Source of the DNA: Muribaculaceae bacterium
Lineage (GTDB): Bacteria; Bacteroidota; Bacteroidia; Bacteroidales; G3-4614
Length of the DNA: 57,665 bases
Direction: 5' to 3'
NCBI GenBank assembly: GCA_017546805.1
Contig: JAFYRT010000019.1
Span: 1 to 57,665 of the forward strand
The notes below the pieces were generated by a model. That model was not told the DNA's origin, did no database searches, and saw only the letters and a list, made by a program, of their open reading frames with translations. This document shows, piece after piece, positions 24,736-34,606 of the stretch (position 1 is its first letter; every line of letters begins with the position of its first letter). Position numbers and translations under genes: made by a program.

Positions 24736-25608
24736 ATGAAAATAGCCCTTTACGGAAATACATACCAACGCTCAAAAAGCGAGCATATAGTAACGCTTTT
24801 AGAGGCATTACGCAAATATGATGTTCAACTTTTCGTAGAACAAAATTACTATGATTTTCTATGCGAACAGGTCATCGACACCTTGTCTGCAACACCCTTT
24901 ACCTCTATTGATGATAACATTGATGTTGTAATAAGTGTTGGTGGAGATGGAACTTTTTTACGCACAGCCGAGCAAGTGGCAGGAAAATGTATTCCGATTT
25001 TGGGAATAAATGCAGGGCGATTGGGCTTTCTCGCCGACATATCAAAGGAGCAAATAGCTTGTGCCATTGATGAACTCTTTGCAGGAAACTACAAGGTTGA
25101 GGAACGTACAATGTTGCAAGTAGAGGTTGACTCTCTTCCTGCAGATTACACCCCATATGCACTTAATGAAGTTGCCATATTAAAGCAAGACACTTCATCG
25201 ATGATAAGCATAAATGCAACTTTGGGCGGAAACTTCCTAAACAACTACCAAGCCGACGGTTTGTTGGTTGCCACACCCACAGGTTCAACAGGGTATGCTT
25301 TGAGCATTGGAGGTCCTGTGTTAATACCTGAATGTTCTAATTTTGTTATAGCACCCGTAGCCCCACACATGCTAAACGTACGCCCATTGGTGGTACCTGA
25401 TAACGAAACCATTACACTCTCTGTCGACAGCCGTTCAGGAAACTATCTTATCTCTCTTGATGGCAGATCGTTGGTAATATCATGCAACAACAGTGTTACG
25501 CTTCGCAAAGCACCATTTAAAACATTGGTAATAAAACGCAATAATCATATCTTCGTTTCAACTCTACGCAACAAACTTATGTGGGGAGCAGATAACCGAA
25601 ATACTTAA
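24736..25608 (+). CDS. nadK: NAD kinase
   Basis: The start is ATG 24736 (MKIALYGNTYQR), giving 290 residues; the in-frame ATG at 24697 lies inside the -7 box and is unlikely to be used. The enzyme phosphorylates NAD to NADP with ATP or polyphosphate in the cytosol. GGDGTFLRTA (69-78) is the diagnostic nucleotide/catalytic motif, with NEVAILK and ADGLLVATPTGSTGYALSIGGPVL following. Size and motif order are standard. The next gene starts 20 bp downstream, so the two are probably co-transcribed. Confidence 0.96.
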   Translation: MKIALYGNTYQRSKSEHIVTLLEALRKYDVQLFVEQNYYDFLCEQVIDTLSATPFTSIDDNIDVVISVGGDGTFLRTAEQVAGKCIPILGINAGRLGFLADISKEQIACAIDELFAGNYKVEERTMLQVEVDSLPADYTPYALNEVAILKQDTSSMISINATLGGNFLNNYQADGLLVATPTGSTGYALSIGGPVLIPECSNFVIAPVAPHMLNVRPLVVPDNETITLSVDSRSGNYLISLDGRSLVISCNNSVTLRKAPFKTLVIKRNNHIFVSTLRNKLMWGADNRNT

Positions 25609-25628
25609 AAAAAGAGTTTTGTAAAAAT

Positions 25629-26330
25629 ATGCCTGTAACATCATTCCAAGACAGAGAATTCGGGTTGATTAAAGTACGATACGACGCTCGTGCTTGCCGA
25701 CTGATATTCAGAGTAAAAGATGGGGCTTTGATTATAACTGCACCTGTGGCAACTTCCCTATCTCTAATAGAGAAAAGCCTGAACGAAAAACGCACTGCAA
25801 TATCTCAACTCTTTACAAAACACACTCCAAAAATATTACGTCCCGGAGACGCTCTGCAAACTCGTTGTTTTAAAATAGAGCTATACTCCCACCCTCTCCC
25901 CCAAATATTGTTCTCCCTAAAAAACGGAGTGCTTAATATTTTTATACCACAAAACATTGATGTAGAAAATATTGCTTTTCAAAAACTACTAAAGCAGAAC
26001 ATCATAAAAGTTGCAAAGAGGGTATCTGCTACATATCTCTTTACCCGACTTAAAGAATTGGCTCAGTCAAAGGGGTTGAAGTTCAACGATTTTGCTGTTT
26101 CAACAGCACGAACAAGAATGGGCGTTTGCACCACAAAAAAGAAAATAACTCTCTCTGCTTATCTAATATTCTACCCACAACATTTGGTAGACTATGTAAT
26201 CCTACATGAATTGGCACACTTAACAGAGATGAATCACGGACCACGTTTTCATGCTCTCTGCAACTCATATTGCGGAGGAAAAGAGCGTGAATTGGAACAA
26301 GAATTTAAGAGATTCAAGTTGCCATTATAA
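25629..26330 (+). CDS. YgjP-like metal-dependent hydrolase (M48/WLM family)
   Basis: The 233-residue protein has a C-terminal zinc-peptidase signature: HELAH (His193, Glu194, His197) followed by LTEMNHGPRFHALC, which provides the third ligand. YPQHLVDYVILHELAH is the usual preceding context in YgjP/DUF45 proteins. The N-terminal half is beta-rich (VRYDARACRLIFRVKDGALIITAPV). No signal peptide is seen, so it should be cytosolic. The natural substrate of this family is not established. It follows nadK closely and likely shares its transcript. Confidence 0.85.
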   Translation: MPVTSFQDREFGLIKVRYDARACRLIFRVKDGALIITAPVATSLSLIEKSLNEKRTAISQLFTKHTPKILRPGDALQTRCFKIELYSHPLPQILFSLKNGVLNIFIPQNIDVENIAFQKLLKQNIIKVAKRVSATYLFTRLKELAQSKGLKFNDFAVSTARTRMGVCTTKKKITLSAYLIFYPQHLVDYVILHELAHLTEMNHGPRFHALCNSYCGGKERELEQEFKRFKLPL

Positions 26331-26439
26331 AAGCATAATTACTATCAATCTTTTGGTAATAAGCAGTGGCACACTTCGGTTCCTGCTCATTATTTTTAGC
26401 ACTCCGTTGTGTAAAAAAGGTTAAGACAGCAAAAATATT

Positions 26440-26470
26440 TTTGAAATTTTAAATATTAATTTTACCTTTA
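26440..26470 (+). promoter_or_regulatory. promoter of propeller protein 1
   Basis: TTTG (26440-26443) is followed after 19 nt by TACCTTTA (26463-26470). This is close to the Bacteroidota consensus and lies 41 nt before the ATG at 26511. Confidence 0.6.
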
Positions 26471-26510
26471 AAGCAACAATTAATTATTAACCCTAACAAG
26501 AGGAGATATA

Positions 26511-27866
26511 ATGCAAAATCAGAGGGAAAACAATAAATTTAGTATCAGGTTTTTATTGGTAATAACATTTATTTTACCATTCAATATATGCTTTGGTAAT
26601 TACTACGACATTAAAAACGAGCTACATACCAATAGATTAGCTCTTAAAGATAATGCTATATGGATAACAGCAAGCAAGGGCTTGCTAAAATATGATAAAG
26701 GATTAGGTAGGGTTACTTCAGCATCAGAAGAGTTGGGAGTAAATTCAGATATCGAATACTTGTCTATAGCTACAGCTCCCGATAACTCATTATGGTTTGC
26801 ATCAGAGGAGGAAGGAATAAAAAAGTATGATGAAGTATTATCTTCATATCGAGCATTTAGTCTTATAGGAATTGATACATATCATGGATTATTATATTCT
26901 TTTGCATTTGATTCTAGTGAAAGAGTATTTGCGGGAGAAATGGATTATGTATTTTATGTAGATAAATTGAACCCTATAGATGAGTATCCCAGTTGTAAAC
27001 AGATGTATCAATTAGCTACTACGAAAGATGGAGGAAATGGAGCAAACCGTCCAACAATGGATATGGCATTTGATAGTAATGGAGCTATTTGGATTGTATC
27101 AGATAATAGAGAGGCTTCTAACAATTATAAAGACGGGAAGGTTAATTTAGCTACGTTGGTAAAAAAAGATAAAGCCAGTTTAGATAATACATTAAACACC
27201 ATACATACATATCCGTATGTATATTTTAAAGCAACTCCTGTGTTAGAATATGATGATATAAATGCAACCTCTATTGTGGTTGATAACAATGATAATATTT
27301 GGTTTACATCTAATTATGGAATACATTACTATAACCAATCGACCGAAGAAGCTTCCTTAATGAACAACACAACAAATTCATCAATACCAAACGAGCATTT
27401 CTATGCCAACGAAAAAGATAGCGATGGAAATATTTGGTTCTCTTCATCAACTACGTTAATGAAGTACGATGGTGAGAATTTCACGACCTATACTTGCCCC
27501 GATTATAACGAGGCTCGCTCAATTCTTTGTGATGGAGATATTGTTTGGGTTTTATTAAAGAACGATACTTTATTGAAGTTCCAGAATAACGAATTTGAGA
27601 CAATAGATTTGACTCTTGCTGTAACAGGCATTAAGGAGAGTATTGCAGAGGTTAGCAATACCAAAGCATTTATCTCAAACGAAATGTTAAACATCGAAAA
27701 TGCAGAAGGCATAAATTCTGTAGTAATTTATGATGCAATGGGTAAGATTATAACTTCTGCTAATGCCAATGGAGCAACTTCTACTCAAATTGCATTGTCT
27801 GCAACCATTAAAGGAGTGTTGATTGTTAAGGTAAACAATGAGGTTGTAAAGGTAGTGCGTGATTAA
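26511..27866 (+). CDS. secreted beta-propeller protein with sorting domain (paralogue 1)
   Basis: The 451-residue protein has a signal peptide (about 1-33, hydrophobic FLLVITFILPFNICFG). A series of propeller-type blades follows, similar to two-component-regulator propellers: NAIWITASKGLLKYD, NSLWFASEEEGIKKYD, GAIWIVSDN, DNIWFTSNYGIHYYN and GNIWFSSSTTLMKYDG. The last 75 or so residues form a Por/type IX-like sorting domain (GINSVVIYDAMGKIIT, ending LIVKVNNEVVKVVRD). No histidine-kinase part is present, so this is a free secreted propeller. The 3' end is nearly identical in DNA to that of the next gene, although the propellers differ. Ligand unknown. Confidence 0.8.
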   Translation: MQNQRENNKFSIRFLLVITFILPFNICFGNYYDIKNELHTNRLALKDNAIWITASKGLLKYDKGLGRVTSASEELGVNSDIEYLSIATAPDNSLWFASEEEGIKKYDEVLSSYRAFSLIGIDTYHGLLYSFAFDSSERVFAGEMDYVFYVDKLNPIDEYPSCKQMYQLATTKDGGNGANRPTMDMAFDSNGAIWIVSDNREASNNYKDGKVNLATLVKKDKASLDNTLNTIHTYPYVYFKATPVLEYDDINATSIVVDNNDNIWFTSNYGIHYYNQSTEEASLMNNTTNSSIPNEHFYANEKDSDGNIWFSSSTTLMKYDGENFTTYTCPDYNEARSILCDGDIVWVLLKNDTLLKFQNNEFETIDLTLAVTGIKESIAEVSNTKAFISNEMLNIENAEGINSVVIYDAMGKIITSANANGATSTQIALSATIKGVLIVKVNNEVVKVVRD

Positions 27867-27904
27867 GCAAAATATTCGCATATAATTTTTAATTACGAGA
27901 TAAC

Positions 27905-28042
27905 TATGTTCAAACTGTAGTTCCTGAAATTAGAGTACAAGCAGGAGAATATGAACATACAGTTAATGTTCCTAATGGAATTTATGTTGTAGTATATTAC
28001 TTAAACGGAAATATTAACTCTAAAAAAATTCAAATAAAATGA
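27905..28042 (+). pseudogene. fossil of a C-terminal sorting domain
   Basis: An open frame with no start codon encodes about 40 residues, including VQAGEYEHTVNVPNGIYVVV and ending NSKKIQIK. This is the end of a Por/type IX-like sorting domain different from those of its neighbours. It begins where similarity between the regions after the two propeller genes stops. Its TGA (28040-28042) overlaps the ATG of the next gene, an arrangement expected for a former upstream gene. It is best read as the displaced original C-terminus of propeller protein 1. Confidence 0.65.
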
Positions 28043-29328
28043 AACTTGTAAAGTTCCTCACATTGTATTCTCTTTTGAATATTTTATGTTCGCCAGTATT
28101 CGCTAATTTAGATGTAAATGCCCCCAATATCAATTTAAAATTTCAAGCGGATCCAGAAGATTACATAAATTACAAATTATGGACTTACGAATTCTATTCC
28201 AATCGTATATCTGACGATGGTGCTAATCTTTGGATAACTCCAAGTGTTGGTATTTTAAAATACAACAAAATTACAGGAGAGTGTTACAATGTTGCATCTG
28301 AAATATATGCTAATAATGAAGCTACATATACAGCAATTGAGACAACATCAGATGGAATAGTATGTTATTCAGAAATGCATGGGTTCGCTCAAGTATGGGA
28401 CGGAGCTAAAATAGATACATATGGTTATACAAATGGTTTTGTATACTCTTTTGCAATAAGGCCAAATGGAGATGTTTGGGCTTCAATGGGAGCAAGTTAT
28501 ATACCTCCTGCTGATTCAGTATATCATTTCTGGGGATATCAGACATATAATGCAATCTCATCACAAATACAATCTCCTATTACCGATATGGCTTTTGATA
28601 GCAAAGGTCGATTATGGATTGCAATGTTTGGTAAATATGATTATTTAGGATATCATGAATATATTAATGAAGCAGATGTTACTAAATATGTTGGTTCAAA
28701 TCCTTATTCAGGACCATACAAAAAAATTACCTCAATAGCTATTGACAAAAATGATAATATTTGGTATGCAAGCGATGAGGGCATAAACTGTTACTATCAA
28801 GAAACAGGAAAGGAGGTTTGTATGACTAAGGAGCAATATCCTGCAATGCTTGAAAACAGGTATTTCGGCAATGACATTGATGATAATGGAAATATTTGGT
28901 TTACCTCTGAGAATAACTTGCTCAAATGGGATGGCACAGAATTTACGACATACACTTGTCCTGGCTACGAAGAGGCTCGTTCTATGCTTTGCGATGGGAA
29001 TATTGTTTGGGTTCTGTTAAAGAACGATACTTTATTGAAGTTCCAGAATAACGAATTTGAGACAATAGATTTGACTCCTGCTGTAACAGGCATTAAGGAG
29101 AGTATTGCAGAGGTTAGCAATACCAAAGCATTTATCTCGAACGAAATATTGAACATCGAAAATGCAGAAGGCATAAATTCTGTAGTAGTTTATGATGCAA
29201 TGGGCAAGGTTATAACATCTGCTAATGCAAATGGTGCAACATCTGCTCAAATTACACTTCCTTCAAACACGAAAGGGGCATTGATTGTAAAAGTAAACAA
29301 TGAGGTTGTAAAGGTAGTGCGTGATTAA
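28039..29328 (+). CDS. secreted beta-propeller protein with sorting domain (paralogue 2)
   Basis: The 429-residue protein starts with a signal peptide (MKLVKFLTLYSLLNILCSPVFA, about 22). It carries the same blade type as paralogue 1: NLWITPSVGILKYN, GRLWIAMFGKYDYLG, DNIWYASDEGINCYY and GNIWFTSENNLLKWDG. The C-terminal region from CDGNIVWVLLKNDTLLKF to the end is almost the same as in paralogue 1 and contains the sorting domain (GINSVVVYDAMGKVI, ending KVNNEVVKVVRD). The propeller parts have diverged strongly, which contrasts with the shared 3' end. A cell-surface or secreted binding role is inferred. Confidence 0.8.
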   Translation: MKLVKFLTLYSLLNILCSPVFANLDVNAPNINLKFQADPEDYINYKLWTYEFYSNRISDDGANLWITPSVGILKYNKITGECYNVASEIYANNEATYTAIETTSDGIVCYSEMHGFAQVWDGAKIDTYGYTNGFVYSFAIRPNGDVWASMGASYIPPADSVYHFWGYQTYNAISSQIQSPITDMAFDSKGRLWIAMFGKYDYLGYHEYINEADVTKYVGSNPYSGPYKKITSIAIDKNDNIWYASDEGINCYYQETGKEVCMTKEQYPAMLENRYFGNDIDDNGNIWFTSENNLLKWDGTEFTTYTCPGYEEARSMLCDGNIVWVLLKNDTLLKFQNNEFETIDLTPAVTGIKESIAEVSNTKAFISNEILNIENAEGINSVVVYDAMGKVITSANANGATSAQITLPSNTKGALIVKVNNEVVKVVRD

Positions 29329-29348
29329 GCAAAATATTTGCATATAAT

Positions 29349-29379
29349 TTTGTAATTACGAGATAATTATATATTTTTG
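29349..29379 (+). promoter_or_regulatory. candidate promoter of the rimP-nusA-infB operon
   Basis: TTTG (29349-29352) is followed after 19 nt by TATTTTTG (29372-29379), a full consensus match. It lies between propeller gene 2 and rimP. Transcripts from it would start just before a terminator-like hairpin. Confidence 0.6.
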
Positions 29380-29396
29380 TAACGTAAATCATGGTG

Positions 29397-29425
29397 GAGG
29401 GGGCAAGCAAGCCCCCTCGCTTTTT
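29397..29425 (+). terminator. GC-rich terminator/attenuator hairpin before rimP
   Basis: Arms GAGGGGGC and GCCCCCTC with a 6-nt loop (29397-29418) are followed by GCTTTTT. It could end propeller gene 2 transcription. If the promoter at 29349-29379 is used, it sits in the rimP leader 26 nt before the ATG and would act as an attenuator. Confidence 0.75.
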
Positions 29426-29450
29426 ATCCCATATTTAACTCATTAACGAT

Positions 29451-29915
29451 ATGATTAACGCAAAAGAGATTGAAAATAAAGTAGTTGAGTTACTTGGCGA
29501 CGGTTCTGCATTTTTAGTTGGAGTAACCGTTTCGCCCGATAATACCATAGTTGTAACCATCGATGATGATGACCGTGTTGATATTGAGTTCTGCGAAAAA
29601 TTGCACCGCGATTTGGAGGCTTGCTTCGACAGAGAGGTTGAAGATTACTCTCTTGAGGTTGGTTCTGCAGGATTGACATCTCCATTGGTATTACCCCGTC
29701 AGTACAAAAAGAACATTGGCGGAGAGGTTGAAGTTTTGACAAAAGCAGGTCAAAAATTTTATGCAGTACTCTCTTCTGCCGACGATGATTCGTTCACGGT
29801 AGAGGTTACAAAAAAGGTAAAACCCGAAGGCTCTAAACGTAAAATAGAGGTTGTTGAAGAGGAGAAATATCTGTACACAGATGTTAAATACGTTAAGAAC
29901 GTAATCACATTTTAA
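29451..29915 (+). CDS. rimP: ribosome maturation factor RimP
   Basis: The 154-residue cytosolic protein is required for 30S subunit maturation. It shows the RimP order: an alpha/beta N-terminal domain with VVTIDDDDRVDIEFCEKLHRDLEACF, then YSLEVGSAGLTSPLVLPRQYKKNIG, corresponding to the family's LEVSSPGLxRPL motif with S-P changed to S-A. A C-terminal SH3-like barrel follows. Length is normal. It is the first gene of the conserved rimP-nusA-infB cluster. Confidence 0.94.
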   Translation: MINAKEIENKVVELLGDGSAFLVGVTVSPDNTIVVTIDDDDRVDIEFCEKLHRDLEACFDREVEDYSLEVGSAGLTSPLVLPRQYKKNIGGEVEVLTKAGQKFYAVLSSADDDSFTVEVTKKVKPEGSKRKIEVVEEEKYLYTDVKYVKNVITF

Positions 29916-29961
29916 TTGAGTTAAACAGAACAAGAAAATAATAATTAAAAAAGATATAAAA

Positions 29962-31218
29962 ATGGCAAAGAAAGAGATTGTAAACACAATGATTGAAACG
30001 TTCTCTGAGTTTAAACTTTTGAAGAACATTGACAGAACAACACTTGTAAGTGTTTTGGAAGAGTCGTTCCGTAACGTACTTGCAAAAATGTACGGTACTG
30101 ACGAGAACCTTGACGTTATCGTAAACCCCGACAAAGGAGACTGCGAAATTTGGCGTAACCGCGAGGTTGTTGCTGATGGAGAGATTACAGATGCAAATCT
30201 TCAAATATCTCTTTCTGATGCTAAAAAGATAGATGAGTCTTACGAGGTTGGAGAAGAGGTTGCCGAGGAGGTATTGTTCTCTGATTTTGACCGCCGTACT
30301 ATTTTGAACCTTCGCCAAACATTGGCGTCTAAAATATTGGAACTTCAAAAAGATGCAATCTACAATATCTACAAAAACAAAGTTGGAGAGATTGTTTCGG
30401 GTGAGGTTTACCAAATATGGAAAAAAGAGATATTGCTTATCGATGATGAGGGTAACGAGTTGCTTTTGCCTCGTGAGGAACAAATTCCTAACGAGTTCTT
30501 CCACAAAGGAGATACAGTTCGCGCCGTAGTTATTCGCGTTGACAACTTCAACAACACTCCAAAAATCATCGTATCTCGCACATCAGAGATGTTCTTGAAA
30601 CGTTTGTTCGAATTGGAAGTTCCAGAAATTCACGACGGACTTATCACAATTCACCGCGTTGCACGCATTCCTGGATTCAGAGCTAAAATCGCAGTTGAAT
30701 CATATGACGACCGTATCGATCCCGTAGGAGCATGCGTAGGAGTGAAAGGTTCTCGTATTCACGGAATCGTTCGCGAATTGTGCAACGAAAACATCGACGT
30801 AATTAACTACACTAAAAATACAATGTTGTTTATCCAACGAGCTTTGGCTCCTGCTAAAGTTTCAACATCGGCAATTCGTGTTGACGAAGAGAACATGAAA
30901 GCAGAAGTTTTGTTGCGTCCCGAAGAGATGGCATTGGCTATCGGTAAAGACGGATACAACATTCGCCTTGCAATAAAACTTACAGGATACGATATCGAGG
31001 TGTTCCGCGATACTGCAGAGGCAGGAGAAGAAGATATCTATTTGGATGAGTTTAACGACGAAATAGAGGATTGGGTAATTGAACAATTGAAAGAGATTGG
31101 TTGCAATACTGCTAAAGACGTATTGGCACGATCTAATGAGGAGTTGCTTGAAAAAACAGATCTTGAAGAAAGCTCAATTGAAGACATTAAAGCTATATTG
31201 GCAGCAGAGTTTGAGTAA
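29962..31218 (+). CDS. nusA: transcription termination/antitermination factor NusA
   Basis: The 418-residue protein binds RNA polymerase and nascent RNA, affecting pausing, termination and antitermination. Visible parts are the N-terminal polymerase-binding domain (1-130, with LVSVLEESFRNVLAKMYG), an S1 domain (about 135-200, with GEIVSGEVYQIWKKEILLI) and two KH domains (about 230-375, with DPVGACVGVKGSRIHGIV and EEMALAIGKDGYNIRLA). The C-terminus has a helix-hairpin-helix stretch (IGCNTAKDVLARSNEELLEKT). It lacks the extra acidic repeats of E. coli NusA. It lies 46 bp after rimP. Confidence 0.97.
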   Translation: MAKKEIVNTMIETFSEFKLLKNIDRTTLVSVLEESFRNVLAKMYGTDENLDVIVNPDKGDCEIWRNREVVADGEITDANLQISLSDAKKIDESYEVGEEVAEEVLFSDFDRRTILNLRQTLASKILELQKDAIYNIYKNKVGEIVSGEVYQIWKKEILLIDDEGNELLLPREEQIPNEFFHKGDTVRAVVIRVDNFNNTPKIIVSRTSEMFLKRLFELEVPEIHDGLITIHRVARIPGFRAKIAVESYDDRIDPVGACVGVKGSRIHGIVRELCNENIDVINYTKNTMLFIQRALAPAKVSTSAIRVDEENMKAEVLLRPEEMALAIGKDGYNIRLAIKLTGYDIEVFRDTAEAGEEDIYLDEFNDEIEDWVIEQLKEIGCNTAKDVLARSNEELLEKTDLEESSIEDIKAILAAEFE

Positions 31219-31258
31219 TCAAGAAATTTTAAGTAACCCATAAAAATTAAGTATATAT

Positions 31259-33973
31259 ATGATTAGACTAAATAAAGTAGCACGAGACCTTAACGTTGGA
31301 ATTCAAACATTAATAGATTTCTTGCAAAAGAACGGATACGCCAATGAGAGTTTTTCTCCAAATACTCAAATTGACGAAAAACAATTATCTCTTTTGCAAA
31401 AAGAGTTTAATGGAGATAAGAGCGTAAAGGAGGGAGCAGATAAAATGCTCCATGGTCGTCAAAAAGAGAAACCTGCACAACGAAAAGTTGAGAAAGAGGT
31501 TGAAATCACAAGAACAGAAGATATTAAACGCCCACAATTTAAAGCAGTCGGGAAAATAGACCTTGATACTTTGAATAAGAAACCAGCTCCAAAACCTGCA
31601 GAGGTTAAGAAAGAGGAGCCAAAGGCTGAGCAACCCAAACCTGTTCAAAAACCTGTAGAGAAAAAGGCTGAACAACAAAAACCTGCACAAAAACCTGCAG
31701 AGGTTAAGAAAGAGGAACCCAAAGTACAAGAAGAGAAAATATTTGATTTGGGTAAACCTCAACAAACAACACAATTCAACATTGTGGGAAAAATTGACCT
31801 TGACTCACTTAATCAAAAAACACGTCCTCAAAAGAAAAGCAAAGAGGAGCGTCAAAGAGAGCGTGAGGAGAAAGAGCGTCAAAGAAGTGAAATGTTTAAA
31901 CGCCCTTCTCAAAAAGAGGATAAAGGTGGTGATGGTGAGCGCAAAAAACGTCAACGCATTAAAAAAGATAAAATCGATATCAACAACCCCAATGTACAGG
32001 CTGTAGAGGGTGGTAAAAAACAAAAACCACAAAAGGTAAAACAACCTCGTCCTGTAAGAGTTGAGGTATCGGAAGAGGATGTACAACGCCAAGTAAAAGA
32101 GACTCTTGCTCGTTTGACATCTAAAAACTCTGCTCAAAAGAAAGGAGCAAAATGGCGTAAAGAGAAACGCGAGGCTAACTTGATGCGTGAGCAAGAGTTG
32201 GCAAATCAAGAGCGTCTTGAGAGCAAGATACTTAAAATTACAGAGTTTGTAACTGCCAACGACCTTGCAACCATGATGGGTGTTGAGGTTAACAAAGTTA
32301 TCTCAACCTGTATGAGTATCGGTATGATGGTTTCAATCAACCAACGCCTTGATGCGGAAACAATAAACATTGTTGCCGAAGAGTTTGGATTTAAAACCGA
32401 GTACGTTAGTGCAGAGGTTGTATCGGCAATTGAGCAACAAGTTGACGCAGAAGAGGATTTATTGCCTCGTCCACCAATCGTAACTGTGATGGGACACGTT
32501 GACCACGGTAAAACTTCATTGCTTGACTATATCCGTAGTGCAAACGTAATTGCCGGAGAGGCAGGAGGTATTACTCAGCACATTGGTGCATACAATGTTA
32601 AGTTGGACGACGGACGAAGAATTACATTCCTTGACACTCCGGGTCACGAAGCATTTACTGCGATGCGTGCACGTGGAGCTCAAGTTACCGACATTGCTAT
32701 TATTATTGTTGCAGCCGATGATAACGTCATGCCACAAACAGTTGAGGCTATCAACCACGCTGCAGCCGCAGGAGTACCCATTGTATTTGCAATAAACAAA
32801 ATTGACAAGCCAACTGCCAACCCAGAAAAGATTAAAGAGTCTTTGGCTGCAATGAACTATCTTGTTGAGGATTGGGGAGGAAAATACCAATCACAAGATA
32901 TCTCTGCGAAAAAAGGTCTTGGTGTAGAGGAGTTGTTGGAGAAAGTATTGTTGGAGGCTGAGATGTTGGAATTGAAAGCCAATCCTAAAGCCAAAGCACG
33001 TGGTTCAATCATTGAGTCGGCTTTGGATAAAGGACGCGGATATGTTTCGACAGTATTGGTAGAGAACGGAACTTTGAAAGTTGGAGATATTGTAGTTGCA
33101 GGACAATACTACGGACGCGTAAAAGCAATGTTCAACGAGCGTAACAGCAAAATCAAAGAGGCAGGGCCCGCAGCTCCTGCACTAATCTTAGGATTTAACG
33201 GTGCACCCCAAGCAGGAGACACTTTCAACGTATTTGACACAGAGCAAGAGGCTCGCGAGTTGGCTAACAAACGCGAACAATTGCAACGCGAACAAGGATT
33301 CCGTACAAGTACCCGTGTAACTCTTGAGGAGATTGGACGTCGTATCGCTATCGGTAACTTCCAACAATTGAACATTGTTGTTAAAGCCGACGTGGACGGT
33401 TCGGTTGAGGCATTGAGCGATTCATTGATTCGTTTGTCAACAGAACAAATACAAGTTAATGTAATCCACAAAGGTGTGGGACAAATTTCAGAGTCTGACG
33501 TAACACTTGCCGCTGCTTCAGATGCAATTATCGTCGGTTTCCAAGTACGTCCTTCAATGGCCGCTCGTAAAGATGCAGAGAAAGAGGGTGTGGATATTCG
33601 TCTATACTCAATTATCTACGATGCTATCGAAGAGGTTAAATCGGCAATGGAAGGTATGTTGTCTCCCGAAATCAAAGAGAATATTACTGCTACTGTTGAG
33701 GTTCGCGAGACATTCCACATATCTAAAGTGGGTACTGTTGCCGGAGGTATGGTTAAAGAGGGTAAAATCAAACGTGGCAACAAGGTTCGTTTGATTCGCG
33801 ACGGTATTGTAATATATACAGGTGAACTTGCTTCACTTAAACGTATGAAGGACGACGTTAAAGAGGTTGCTACAGGATACGAATGTGGTTTGAGTATTCA
33901 AAACTACAACGACGTTAAAGTAGGAGATATAATTGAGTCGTTTGAGGAGATAGAGGTAAAACAAACTTTGTAA
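31259..33973 (+). CDS. infB: translation initiation factor IF-2
   Basis: The 904-residue GTPase brings initiator tRNA to the 30S subunit. The N-terminus has an IF2-N domain ([22 protein letters not shown]). A long Lys/Glu/Pro-rich linker follows (about 70-300), including repeated [14 protein letters not shown] and two copies of an FxxVGKIDLDxLN motif. A second IF2-N domain lies near 325-385. The G domain starts near residue 410 with GHVDHGKTS, then [17 protein letters not shown] (G3) and NKIDKP (G4). Domains II to IV complete it. Length is typical for Bacteroidota. It is in an operon with nusA and the gene downstream. Confidence 0.98.
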   Translation: MIRLNKVARDLNVGIQTLIDFLQKNGYANESFSPNTQIDEKQLSLLQKEFNGDKSVKEGADKMLHGRQKEKPAQRKVEKEVEITRTEDIKRPQFKAVGKIDLDTLNKKPAPKPAEVKKEEPKAEQPKPVQKPVEKKAEQQKPAQKPAEVKKEEPKVQEEKIFDLGKPQQTTQFNIVGKIDLDSLNQKTRPQKKSKEERQREREEKERQRSEMFKRPSQKEDKGGDGERKKRQRIKKDKIDINNPNVQAVEGGKKQKPQKVKQPRPVRVEVSEEDVQRQVKETLARLTSKNSAQKKGAKWRKEKREANLMREQELANQERLESKILKITEFVTANDLATMMGVEVNKVISTCMSIGMMVSINQRLDAETINIVAEEFGFKTEYVSAEVVSAIEQQVDAEEDLLPRPPIVTVMGHVDHGKTSLLDYIRSANVIAGEAGGITQHIGAYNVKLDDGRRITFLDTPGHEAFTAMRARGAQVTDIAIIIVAADDNVMPQTVEAINHAAAAGVPIVFAINKIDKPTANPEKIKESLAAMNYLVEDWGGKYQSQDISAKKGLGVEELLEKVLLEAEMLELKANPKAKARGSIIESALDKGRGYVSTVLVENGTLKVGDIVVAGQYYGRVKAMFNERNSKIKEAGPAAPALILGFNGAPQAGDTFNVFDTEQEARELANKREQLQREQGFRTSTRVTLEEIGRRIAIGNFQQLNIVVKADVDGSVEALSDSLIRLSTEQIQVNVIHKGVGQISESDVTLAAASDAIIVGFQVRPSMAARKDAEKEGVDIRLYSIIYDAIEEVKSAMEGMLSPEIKENITATVEVRETFHISKVGTVAGGMVKEGKIKRGNKVRLIRDGIVIYTGELASLKRMKDDVKEVATGYECGLSIQNYNDVKVGDIIESFEEIEVKQTL

Positions 33974-33999
33974 TAAGTTAAAACAATAACTAACACACT

Positions 34000-34503
34000 G
34001 TGAGTATAAGCATATTTGATATAATTGTATTGGCTCTGTTACTATTTGCCGTTGTGCGAGGTGCCATTACAGGAATATTCAGACAGTTAGGCATTTTGGT
34101 GGGAGTAGTGATAGCACTACTCTTTACCAAGTTGCTATCGTCACTGTTTTCAGACTTAGTGTACAATTTGACTTCGGGCGGAACTCGCCTTGAGGGAACT
34201 TTATACTACACTCTGGTGTTTGTGGTGATTGTTTTACTTACTTTCATAATTTCAATATTGCTACACAAGACAACCAAGGTTTTAAAAATAGCTTGGGTTG
34301 ACCGTTTGGCAGGAGCAGCTTTTGGAGGAGTGAAAATGCTATTGATAGCAGGAGTGCTTTTAAATGTATATGAAGGTATATATAAATCGATATTCGATAC
34401 ACCTCCCACTCCAATAGAGAGTTATTCATATGAACCTCTTTTGAAAAGTGTTTCTGTGGTAATGGATTTCATCGGCAATTATGGAATAACCTTCGGAAGT
34501 TAA
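34000..34503 (+). CDS. CvpA family membrane protein
   Basis: The 167-residue protein starts with GTG (no ATG fits) 26 bp after infB. It has four hydrophobic helices, starting with ISIFDIIVLALLLFAVVRGAITGIFRQLG, the family's conserved first helix with RG..G..R. Others are GVVIALLFTKLLSSLF, YYTLVFVVIVLLTFIISIL and AAFGGVKMLLIAGVLLNVY. CvpA proteins are inner-membrane proteins linked to colicin V production, peptidoglycan and envelope stress; the exact role is unclear. It sits between infB and the suf genes. Confidence 0.88.
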   Translation: MSISIFDIIVLALLLFAVVRGAITGIFRQLGILVGVVIALLFTKLLSSLFSDLVYNLTSGGTRLEGTLYYTLVFVVIVLLTFIISILLHKTTKVLKIAWVDRLAGAAFGGVKMLLIAGVLLNVYEGIYKSIFDTPPTPIESYSYEPLLKSVSVVMDFIGNYGITFGS

Positions 34504-34606
34504 AATATCCGATACAAACTATTACCTTTTTCTTACCATAAGTAACGTAACTAAAACTAAATTACCGCCTTAATGGTTACATAAAAGCGGGAATAAGTTT
34601 AGGACT

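Noticed and set aside
29905-30504. 199-codon antisense frame opposite nusA
   Set aside because: It is a shadow of nusA codon usage, Phe/Leu/Cys/Asn-rich with no homology recognised, and lacks its own ribosome site or promoter.
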